DNA of 64,000 nt from Cryptomeria japonica (Eukaryota > Streptophyta > Pinopsida > Cupressales > Cupressaceae): the NCBI RefSeq assembly GCF_030272615.1, contig NC_081414.1, forward strand, positions 909,545,009-909,609,008, in the 5' to 3' direction. Both the position numbers and the translations under genes were made by a program. Shown here piece after piece: positions 21,036 through 30,560 of the stretch (position 1 is the first letter of the stretch; each line of letters starts with the position of its first letter). The notes under the pieces are model-generated. The model saw only the letters and a program-made list of their open reading frames with translations, was not told the DNA's origin and did not search any database.

Positions 21036-22460
21036 TCAGCTTGATCCAACAAAAATGATTTTGGGTCGTATTGTATTAGCATCAACAACATCATCATTGA
21101 TTGTGATCTTGTTTTTATTCCAAAATATTAGCTTGTCTTTTCCTTTAAAGTCCTCTTTGTTTTCTTTGAATATTTTAACGATGCCTTGCTCAATTAAGAC
21201 CTTCTCTATCGCTAATCCTTTCTCAATGACATCCTTGAAGGTGGAGAAACAATCTTTTCTTAGATCATAACCAATGTTTTTGTTAACATTCTGGGTGAAC
21301 ATCTCTACCATTTGTTTCTGTGGAATTTCACAAGAGCATCTACTAGCTAGATTCCTCCATCTTTGTAAAAATGATGAAAAAGACTCTCCATCCTTTTGCT
21401 TGGTGTTGCACAAAGTAGTGACTGATATGTCTGTCTCTATGTTGTATGAGAAATGTTGGATAAATGCCTTTGCTAAGTCACCCCATGACTTAATTCTAGG
21501 TGGGAGCTGGGAAAACCATTCCATAGCTTGATCACCTAAGCTTTGTGGGAATAATGTCATCAAATATGTCTCTTCTGCTGCTACCTCAATGCAAGCTGTG
21601 AAAAAATGTCTTATATGTGCCTTAGGGTCCCCTTTTCCTCTGTACTTATCAAACTTAGGTGTCACAAAGTGTGTAGGAAATGGAGGCATTGGAATGCTTT
21701 TGTCAAATGGATAGGGACATATGTCTCTCATTGTGTAAGTTGGCTTCAGTGTATTTATGTCCTCCATTTTCTTTTGTAAGTTCATAATTTGCTGCTCCAA
21801 ATTTCTTAGGTGGAGACCGACTTCTTGGACCATACCCCATGCCTGAGGCACCGAGTGGAGGAGGAGCATGTTGCATATATGGATGAGACTGATCATACAC
21901 ATGTTCATATGGAGGAGGTCTATAATGATGTTGCATATAGGACCACTTGACATAGAGTCATGATGAGGAATGGAATATTTGTTTTGTCCATGTATACCAT
22001 ACTCTACAAGCATGTCATGAGTTTGTTCTAGCATGTTGCCCCCAAATTTGATGCAGGGTTTCCTTGTGTCTAAATTTTGAGCATGCCTTTGGATATCCAA
22101 TTGCTTTGGTGGTTGGTCCTTAGCATTGACATGTGATTGAGTATATTTTTCTGCATAAGACTTCCATAATGGTCTGCGAAGGTGAGTATCATATGCTTGA
22201 CCATGTGTATGTGGGACCTCGGGTTTTTGAAACCAAGAGGATGGTGATTCAGGCATAAGATGTGGTCCTCTATTGCCTCCACTATTAGGCCTCCTTTGAT
22301 TCATGTTGAGGTGAGATTGTTGCAAAGGTCGAATTTCCATTATTTGAGACATGTCAAAATCATGAGGGATCTTGGCTCCACTTTGTGCCATCACTTGTAA
22401 GAAGTTTTGTCTATGTCTCCTCATTATTTCCTCAACCAATCGATTGAAATGGGGATCCAT
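21036..22460 (-). CDS. Element B gag main domain
   Basis: A 474-codon open frame. The second half is a clear retrotransposon gag domain: PKFDKYRGKGDPKAHIRHFF, then LFPQSLGDQAMEWFSQLPP, then SFSSFLQRWRNLASRC. The first half is a Gln/His/Pro-rich linker. An upstream in-phase-shifted piece at 22424-22642 may be the true N-terminus, joined through a frameshift near 22440. Gag assembles the particle. The frame ends at 21036 with the remaining gag and protease in other frames, so the full polyprotein cannot be made. Confidence 0.8.
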   Translation of the reverse strand: MDPHFNRLVEEIMRRHRQNFLQVMAQSGAKIPHDFDMSQIMEIRPLQQSHLNMNQRRPNSGGNRGPHLMPESPSSWFQKPEVPHTHGQAYDTHLRRPLWKSYAEKYTQSHVNAKDQPPKQLDIQRHAQNLDTRKPCIKFGGNMLEQTHDMLVEYGIHGQNKYSIPHHDSMSSGPICNIIIDLLHMNMCMISLIHICNMLLLHSVPQAWGMVQEVGLHLRNLEQQIMNLQKKMEDINTLKPTYTMRDICPYPFDKSIPMPPFPTHFVTPKFDKYRGKGDPKAHIRHFFTACIEVAAEETYLMTLFPQSLGDQAMEWFSQLPPRIKSWGDLAKAFIQHFSYNIETDISVTTLCNTKQKDGESFSSFLQRWRNLASRCSCEIPQKQMVEMFTQNVNKNIGYDLRKDCFSTFKDVIEKGLAIEKVLIEQGIVKIFKENKEDFKGKDKLIFWNKNKITINDDVVDANTIRPKIIFVGSS

Positions 22461-22642
22461 AATGGAGTCTTCCCCTTTGCTGAATGTATGGAAAAGTTGT
22501 CGATATTGTGATTGTGTGTATCATTGTTGTTTGTAGTGTCCATGTTCTCAACATTTGGAATGTTTCTATAGGAATCCATGTTAGGTAATGTAGTATGATT
22601 AGAATTGAAAAAGACATCATTGTCATACTCATAGGCACTCAC

Positions 22643-24229
22643 GTTTGCGGACTCTTGAGCCTCTTTAGCTTCTCTCCTAGATTTTTGGGAACAGGTTTCA
22701 AATATGAACTAGGTCTTGACCAAGATGTGTGAGATTAGATGAAAATGGAGAGGTATGGAAGACCAAGAGTTGGATGGAATATAAATGAATCTGAGGTTTA
22801 CTTGCAATGTCCAAAGTGTAAGACCAAGTATGTATGTAGTAGAGTAGGTGTGGCTTCCAAAGAGATGATAGCTTCTCTTGATGAGGTAAGTTGACCTTGA
22901 CTCTAAGTAAGACCAAATGAGACCCAAAGGTGATAGACCTTGATGAGGGATCACTTAGAAAAATGTTGTTGTATGTAGTGTGTTGACAAAGTAAGATGAG
23001 GACAAGCAAATGACCTTTTGACTCAAGTTTAGACAAATGTGAATGTAATGGAAGGTGTAAAGCAATGATGAACTTTGTGAGACCCAAAGATAGGTTGAAT
23101 GCTAGATGAAAATCTAGAGAAATAACCTAGGAAGCTCAATGAGTTTGAATCTGATTGCTCTTGTTTGTTGAACTATAAATTTTTCCAATTTGTGAAGTTG
23201 TTTGTTGTGACCAAATCTAAATTTGTGACTATTTTTCATGACAAGAGGACACAATATTTGAGGACTCTATGTTTGCAAGTGTTTAGACTCAAAATGCCTC
23301 AAAAGAAAGTGTGTTGTTTGATGTAAAAATGTTTTGCATACACTTGAAGACACAAAAGACACAATGTTATGATGTTTGGTCTTGAATGTTTGAATGTTCA
23401 AAAGAAGACAAGCACAATTCTTATGGCTAGCCAGGACAATAGTTGTTGATCCCACATGGGGTTTCCCTCGAGGCTACGCTATTCAAAGTGGATACTTAGA
23501 TGCTTGACCCCACTGGCTCCACCCTCGACACTTACTTCTCTAGGGCAGCCAAGCGTCAGTCCCCACAAAACTCCCCCTGGCGAACTTTGTATCTCTACTA
23601 AGAACCTTATGTGTGTGGGTCGCTCCAAAGGTCCGACCTTCTAACTCAACAACTAGAGGGATTTTGGATTTCTAAAACAAAAAGGTGCTAGTAAGGGCAT
23701 CTGTTTGTGTGGCCATACATGCAGCACTTTTAGCTTTGTAAATACATAAGGCTCCCAGTCGGTAGGGGTTACGCCCTACAAATGATCAAATAAATTTGAT
23801 CAAACGGGTTTATGGGGAGACATAGTGTCGTTATGAACTAATCAGCACACATTACCCATGGTTTTCACCATGGATACAATTGTTTATAGTGGTTCAGAAA
23901 AGGTGGGTTTTCCTTGCTACCACTTGGGTCATTCTCTCCTCACTAGTATTCCTAATGACCACATGGGGAGAGCCATCTAAAGATGAAACAAAAAGAGCTT
24001 ATTGCCTAAGACACAAAAGACACTGGTTCAATTTTAGTGCACCAATTGAACTGTTTGATAATCTATGAAAATAAGGCGCACAATGAAGATCAAAAACCCT
24101 TGCCAAAATTGTGCAACAAAGATTTGTTAGTAGTTTTGCAATAATACCCCTCCTGCAAGCACACAAGTTAGGTAAATTTTAGATCCAAAAGACTTTGTGA
24201 AATAGGGGCCTTCAACAATGCATTTTTTT
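22643..24229 (-). other. Element B leader, gag-proximal part
   Basis: Untranslated leader sequence. A more GC-rich patch lies at about 23450-23640 on the plus strand. Short open frames are present but none is recognisable. No gene is supported. Confidence 0.45.
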
Positions 24230-25110
24230 GACGAATTCAAAGATCTGATTTGTCATAAAAAAAGACCACTTGTAAAATTTCAAGAGATTTCCAGAAATGT
24301 AAGAAAATCCAAAAAAAATTGCTAATTTGCTCCAAAAATTAATTTTTTATGAAAAATCATAAAAAATTCATATAAAATGCAAAATGGATCCAAAATATCT
24401 GAAATTTTTACTAGACACTCCTGATAGTCTTCCAAACCTGCATAAAAAACTTTCTATAAAAAAACCAAGCATTTGTGAGATATGAGCAAAATAATGCAAA
24501 ACCCTAATTTTCAAAGATCCGATTTTTTTTAGGAATCATTTTTCATCAAATTTAAAATCACAAAGAACACATCCTATGTATAATTTTGAGAGATTTCCAA
24601 AAATGTAAAAAAATCCGAAAAATTCACTAATTTGCTCTCAAAATTAATTTTGTATGAAAATACATAAAAAATTCATATAAATTTCAAATATCCTCCAACA
24701 AATCTGAGTTTTGTATTTAGCACCTCTGATAATGTTCTTGACCAGGAAAAAAAAATTGATACCAAAATGTAAAACCGTTTGTGAAATCTGATCAAAATAA
24801 TGAGAAACCCGAATTTTTAAAGATCTAATTTTTGAGGAAATATTTTGCATCAAAATTAAAATCACAAAGAACAGAGCCTGTGTATAAATCGAAGAGTATT
24901 CCAAAAATATAAGAAAATCCAAAAATTTGCTCATTTGCTCTCAAAATTAATTTTATATGAAAATTCATAAACAATTCATAGAAAATTCAAATATGCTCCG
25001 AAAAATCTGAATTTTGGACTGTAAGCTCTTTATACTGTCCCAAACCTGCAAAAACAATTTGATGCAAAAATTCCATGTTGTTTGTGAGATCAGATCAAAT
25101 CTCTCCAAGA
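24230..25110. repeat. Three tandem copies of a roughly 305-base repeat in the B leader
   Basis: Matching landmarks recur at a constant spacing: a gagattttcc-like word at 24284, 24590 and 24894, and an aaagatc word at 24239, 24513 and 24819. The first copy lacks about 32 bases. The copies are A-rich and diverged, and end about 120 bases from the PBS. Confidence 0.85.
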
Positions 25111-25225
25111 TCTTGATCTTGTGTCCAAAACCCTAGCTGCACAAGGTTATTCTCCAAATTGATTTACAAAACAACAATATAAGGTTAGAAAAACCTGCAA
25201 AAAAAAACACAGATCTAACAAAAAT

Positions 25226-25247
25226 CCATGTCCCATCGGGCGTGCCA
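25226..25247 (-). other. Primer binding site of element B
   Basis: The minus strand shows TGGCACGCCCGATGGGAC three bases after the LTR end CATAAACA. The TGG start and position fit a PBS. The tRNA is not identified. Confidence 0.75.
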
Positions 25248-25250
25248 AAA

Positions 25251-26051
25251 TGTTTATGGTGAAAATGGAACAACAATGTTGAAAGACTAAATGAATTCAT
25301 CCACAAAACCCTAGCCTGACAACAAAGATGCACCATAACATATGAAGATTATCTAAGACAATGCAAATCAAATGAAATCACAAAGATTATACCATCACAT
25401 GTCCAATAGGGTTTGGATCTCCATTATTCCTATCTCCATTGATCTTGCTTGATATATTTGCTCTCAGATTTTATGTGTGCACAAGAGCTCAACAAAGAAC
25501 GAAAATGTGGTTGCAAGTAGGCTTGATCACATATGAAAGTTCGAATGCTAGAGTAGTCGGGGGTTGAATAGAATGATTGAATTAGAATAGAATTGATTAG
25601 GATTATTGAATATAGGAGGATTGATAATGAAGGAATCATCTCCTTATATAGAAGACACTATAAGAAATGGAGGGATAAGATTGAGAAGTGTAAAAGATAA
25701 ATGGTCGGCTAGGATTAGAGGGTAGGTAGAGGAAATACCAAAATAATGAGAGGGTAGGTAGTGTAGGAATTAAGAGATGAATGACATGTGTCATGGGTAG
25801 AAAAGGCTAACGAATTAATTAAATAAATAGAGGTTTATTTAATTAATAGAGGAAGTGGGATCAATTAAATAAATAAGAGTATTTATTTAATTTGGGAAAA
25901 TGATTATTTAAATGAGAAATAAGGCTAGAAGAGGATATATGAATTAATTAAATAAATAAAGATTTATTCAATTAATAGAAGAATTAAGCTTAAAATAATT
26001 AAATAAATAAAATATTTATTTAATTAGACAAGACAATTTTAGGTGTCTACA
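25251..26051 (-). repeat. 5' LTR of element B
   Basis: 801 bases, minus strand TGTAGACACC to CCATAAACA. It pairs with the split 3' LTR and with the solo LTR at 5622-6411. It is followed on the plus strand by ccaag, the altered copy of the ccagg at 5283-5287. Confidence 0.9.
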
Positions 26052-26250
26052 CCAAGACTTATTCAATTGCTCCTTCAACAACTGAATGAAATTATCAGTA
26101 TCCTTAAGATTCACTTTCAATTCCCAGACTTTAGCTTTGGACTAATCAAGATCATCACTTGTGCAACAAGAAGCTGATGTTGAAGACCATCAGAATCCAT
26201 TGAACTACCTTCCTGGTTCCTCAAGATGTTAGACTTCTTTCGAGGAACTA
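26052..26250 (-). pseudogene. Element A gag, N-terminal part
   Basis: A minus-strand start MDSDGLQHQLL lies close to the PBS, then after a frameshift LKDTDNFIQLLKEQLNKSW, a coiled-coil-like stretch. The frame runs into KKRKKLVDQLKKKES at 5287 when element B is taken out, giving an uninterrupted charged helix. Confidence 0.7.
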
Positions 26251-26263
26251 GGCTCTGATACCA
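26251..26263 (-). other. Primer binding site of element A
   Basis: The minus strand TGGTATCAGAGCC is the canonical plant tRNA-Met primer site, placed between the LTR end and the gag start. Confidence 0.85.
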
Positions 26264-26265
26264 AT

Positions 26266-27376
26266 TATTGGAATAGAGAAACACTGAGAGGGGGAGGGGG
26301 GTGAGTTAGTGTTCTGCAAATTTTAACTTTGTTAATTTGTTCCTTCAACCACTTAATACATTGAACAAAAAGAAAGATGCAAGAACACAAGGCAATCAAC
26401 CACAACACCATAACACAAATATTTTATACGTGGAAAACCCGGTCAAGGGTAAAACCACAGTAGGTATGAGACCGACAAGATGAGCATACTCAAATATAAA
26501 GTTTTACAATGGAATGCACATGCATTCAGGCATACTACCTAGAGCTCACTACTCAAAACAAAGAAGGGCTACAACCTAGGGAAGGCTCACTGCAGGTTAC
26601 AAATGTGTTACATGATTACTGAAGTACATGAACTAAATAATAGCATCTACAAATGTTTTATCATAGTTCTAGTTAAGAACATTACACAAACTTTTCATAT
26701 ACTTCCTTATACTACACTGTTCCACTATCCTTCTCTGATCCAAAGCATAAATCTCTAATCTGTGCACATGCAACTACACTTAGTTGATCACAAATACCTT
26801 TCACATTCATTGCATATATTAAAATGATCAAATACATCACTTATATATATTCGCAACAAGATATTAGATCAACTGCATGTTAGCTTCAAGAACACTTAGC
26901 ATGTGATGAAACGTTTACATGTACTGTCAGCTAAATCTAAAATCAAAATACCAATGCAAACCAAAACAATTGTTTGCACACTACCACAACCATCACACGA
27001 AACATATGGACTAAAAAATAATCACCAAAATCAATCCACATAATCCTCATAAGAATTATCCACACAACTCGACTGCCCTACAGTGATAAATTGAAAACTG
27101 ATACACTAGAGCTTCTAACTTGAACACAAATCATCACCTGAGGGTAAAAATCTGGAATAAGATTGTACAAACATCCATCAACCTACAACCAAATCTGCAA
27201 CACAAGATGATATCCAAGAAGGATGTATCAACCAAAATGCACAACACTATCAGATGCTTTGTTCTAGTTTGTCGGACTTGAATTAATCTTGAATTTGACT
27301 TCTGGTAAGATCACATACAACAATGCAGATGGGTGCATTGACTTTTGGTTGCCATCAATGACAATATTGGATAACA
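26266..27376 (-). repeat. 5' LTR of element A (ends approximate)
   Basis: The PBS-side end has the CTCACCCCCC...TCTCAGTGT block typical of this family, also present in both LTRs of F. The outer end, TGTTATCCAATATTG followed by CATTGATGGCAACC, matches the start region of the F LTRs. The length is about 1.1 kb. No second LTR of A is in the window. Confidence 0.65.
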
Positions 27377-28041
27377 TGTGCAATGTCTCTTTCCAATAGG
27401 ATGTTGTCGTTGGCTCATCCCTTGCCCTCACTACTGACGAGGCACCTCGTGCTGACCTCGCGATTGTTCCACTTTGATCTCGCCCTCCTTCCCCATATGA
27501 TCAAGATTAGGAGGATGATGACTTGATCATTTAGGGGTTGTAGGAAAATACCCTCTTTATCTTGTAGCATAGTGTCTGTGTATGATTGTATTCCCCCATG
27601 CTTTCTTTATATGTTTGTTCCCTCTTGGAGGACCCAAGCTCTTTGTAGGTTCTCCTAGAGGACCTGAGTTACTCCATAGGTTCTTAGATATAAGAGATTT
27701 GCTGGCATAACTTCTTCTATCTATCATATCTTGTTTTTCAACATTCAAGGACGATGCAAAAAATTGGGGGCATTTAGGCTTTCTTCCATGTTGACCCCAA
27801 TTTTTATTTTATCTTTGTCTTTATGTGCTCTTCTTCAGATCTGAGAACTTTTCCATTATGATGAAATGCCCATCTATAGCTCTATTACATATTTTATCTC
27901 CTTGCTATGGGTTCCGATGCCAAATAATCAGATCTCCCTATGCTCCTACAATTTTGTTGATGTTGTGGTTCTCATGTGTCATTTCCCAAAGCCGACATTC
28001 CACAGAAACATCTCAATATGTTAATGTGTTGTAGCATTTCT
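27377..28041. other. Unassigned sequence right of element A
   Basis: No recognisable gene. A short acidic stretch (about 27490-27540) and several T/C-rich runs occur. It is probably the host sequence into which A inserted. Confidence 0.3.
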
Positions 28042-28092
28042 TCTCCTTAGAATGACATGCACCTTTCATGCATACCATTCTAAGGAGGAGAT
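28042..28092. other. Imperfect inverted repeat (hairpin)
   Basis: ctccttagaatg...catgca is followed after a few bases by tgcat...cattctaaggag, a stem of roughly 17 pairs with one small mismatch region around a short loop. Confidence 0.7.
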
Positions 28093-28234
28093 ATCATATC
28101 TACATACTATATATTTGGCATTTGTATATGTTTATCTTAGCTTTCTTGTTTACCTTGGTGGGGGTCAAACCACTTGATCTATCTTTCACATCGCCTTTTG
28201 TGGGGGCCAATCCACTGCTTATCAAATCAATCTA

Positions 28235-28460
28235 CAATCACCCAATCACATGACTATCTAGCATTTTTCTGCTCATACCGGAAAAATCTCACCCAATTAC
28301 ATGACCATCTAGCATTTTTATATTCATGTGAACGAAGTCTCACCCTATCATATGGATATATAGCATAACACAACTTGCTATCCAGACTAGCAAAATATTA
28401 CAAATCTTTTCCCTATCGTTTGGATATCTAGCATAACGCACTTTGCTACCCATACCGACA
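28235..28460. repeat. Irregular tandem repeat, about four copies of 51-64 bases
   Basis: Copies starting near 28239, 28290, 28341 and 28405 share a caccc-at-x-atgg-atatctagcat core. The last two copies carry an added acttgctaycca segment. A long open frame across it (28174-28368) is a by-product. Confidence 0.65.
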
Positions 28461-29869
28461 CCATCTCTTTCATCATGGTATTTTCTATCCTATATCTTTC
28501 GTAATAGGGGTTTTCCTCCATTAAGTGGTGTTTGTTTCTATTATGCTATCTCAATATCTTATTCATTAAATATATGATCGCTCTTTCATCTAACACATTG
28601 AACTACAACTGACATGTTTTGTCATGAAATAGCTTAGGAAAATCTAACTCTATCTCAAGTTCATCTCGTTTGGGGCAACTTTTTCTAATCAACAAGTTTT
28701 GCCTCCTCTTTGTGAATCTTAATATCATCTCTCTACTTTATATTTGTATTTCTCGACAAAGATATACTCGCTAAAGTGCGGGCAAAATGTAATGTCATAA
28801 ATTTTAGCTCATGCAATTCCACATAAGCGCCTTCACTTTAAGCTGATTGGAATCATGCATCCCCTCATTTGTTCTTTTGTCCATAGGGTCTGCCTTGTCA
28901 TCTTAGAACTTGGCTTCTAGCAACCATACTGACCAGTTGACTGATGGACTCTAGTGCATCATTGAGATGTCTATACCTCGTGCTAGCATTTTCTGAATTT
29001 GTCATCTATAGGTGGTCGTTTGAGCATTACACCTACACCCAGAAGAGTTTGTAATACCTTTGTCCATGGCCACGATGTTGGGATTCCTTCTAGAGCCTAT
29101 ATCTATTGGATTTTGAGACTTTCTTCTGGATTCTTGATCATTGGGAAGTTTTCTTGAGTTCCTGGTATCCATTCCTCCTTATCTCACATAGGCTTTCCAA
29201 CATTTGAAGACCACCATTGTTACAACTTCTGGGAGAACTCGTGGTGTTTTTTTCACAAGTGTTGGAGGGTAGTTCACTCTCTTCTCTTAGTTTACTTATC
29301 CATTATCTTCCATCTAGCTTGTTTATTATGTTAATTATATATCTCTTATCTTTATCATTTCATTTCTATTGTTTCTACTATCTGGTTGTTTGTGGAGGTC
29401 GAAACATCAAAATGAGGGTCTGGATGAGGCAAGCCTCTAAACACAACCCCCAACATTTTCCTTTCTTATTTGTGTGCAGTTTTATGATCGAGGGAAAATA
29501 CTTATCTTGTGGGAGGCTTCAATTGTGGACTAGTCATAAGCTTCCTTTGTCCTTTCCCAGATCTTATTTTGGTGTTTCGCATTATGTATCATTTGTTTAT
29601 TTTATTATTGTGTCATCTATTTAGTAGCATAAACATACATGTTGCTTTTGTATGATTTTAATGCTCTATCTATACAAGATGTTAGTGTGTCATGCTGGTG
29701 TCCTAGTTTCGTGCACTCATCCCAAAGACTGAGACTTAACGAAGTTGTCTGGTAGTCTTATTTATAGTTTGTTAGTTTAGTATTGTATCTTCATCCTCTA
29801 GCTCACCTTTAGTGCCAAAGTTTAAGTGAGGTGGAGAGAAGGTAGGTTTGTTCATTGGAGTTCGTCACT
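28461..29869. other. Unassigned sequence, no supported gene
   Basis: Decayed and pyrimidine-rich on the plus strand. The open frame at 29217-29624 is low-complexity hydrophobic and unrecognised. Part of this may be the region downstream of the LINE ORF1 remnant. Confidence 0.3.
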
Positions 29870-30560
29870 TAAAGGGTAACAAATCCAGTCTTCTATGTGC
29901 ATTGTTCTCCAACATTCAGAGATGCCATGATTTTTTTATTTTCACTTCGAGCATAGTGATAGTGTATCCTCCCTTTCCACACCTTGAGTCCACTTACTAC
30001 CTCCCACTTGAATTTTAATTTTCTTTCCTACAATGGTATCCGTATTAATATTTACATAAATTCTAGCACAATTACCCAATTATCCATCCTTCCTAATTTA
30101 TTCAACGGTCACAAAGGTACCCAGGCTATTACCTAGTTCTAGTAAAGTTTCTTATGCCTAGAATTTGGTTGGAAGATTATATAAGCCTACCCAAATTTGA
30201 TTCTCACTAACTTTGTACTTCTAATGGTCAAAATTAGGGCCCCAATGCTTGATGTGCATACCTATTCCATTGATATGTTATGATTCATTGGAAAAAAATT
30301 CTCATTTCTTTTCACTAGAGGTGAATTATACAAGGAAGAAACCATTGGCTAGCACACTAATATTAGTATTAGCCTACCATTTATCAAAGCCCTATTCTCT
30401 AATCTTTCTTACTGTGGTCCATTCCCTTCCCAATTTGAGAATCATACCTAACTCATTTAGCCTCTCTACTGATTTTTTTGAACTGAGGGTTTATAATACA
30501 TATTGATTGTTTATCCTCCAACAAATTAGGGTTTAGATTAGTATCTTGTGATTCCTTGAG
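29870..30560 (-). pseudogene. LINE ORF1 remnant (DUF4283-type)
   Basis: Minus-strand translation, with several stops, gives the order IGMHIKHWGP, QIWVGLYNLPTKF, LLELGNSLGTFVTVE and GNCARIYVNINTDTIVGKKI. This matches the pattern of plant L1-type LINE ORF1 proteins, in which a DUF4283 domain precedes a CCHC knuckle. ORF1 binds LINE RNA. The knuckle itself and an ORF2 (endonuclease/RT) are not visible nearby, so this is an old fragment. Confidence 0.6.

Larger units (their letters stand above)
5288..26051 (-). mobile_element. Element B: Ty3/gypsy LTR retrotransposon, pol-deleted, with nested insertions
   Basis: Minus-strand element bounded by LTRs 25251-26051 (5') and 5288-6887 (3', interrupted). 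The flanks are ccagg (5283-5287) and ccaag (26052-26056), a 5-bp target duplication with one mismatch, and the host gag frame of element A reads across the empty site. Order on the minus strand: LTR, PBS, 2.6-kb leader with a tandem repeat, gag, protease, scar, integrase C-terminus, 3.9-kb 3' region, PPT, LTR. Reverse transcriptase, RNase H and the integrase core are not found. Element C (10910-18756) and a solo LTR (5622-6411) are inserted in it. Without these B is about 12 kb. Confidence 0.85.

Noticed and set aside
23450-23640. GC-richer patch in the B leader considered as a structural RNA gene
   Set aside because: I recognise no rRNA, tRNA or snRNA feature in it; it is within an element leader.
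29217-29624. 135-codon plus-strand open frame rich in Leu/Ser/Phe
   Set aside because: Low-complexity hydrophobic sequence with no motif, in decayed DNA; a chance frame in a T-rich strand is more likely.
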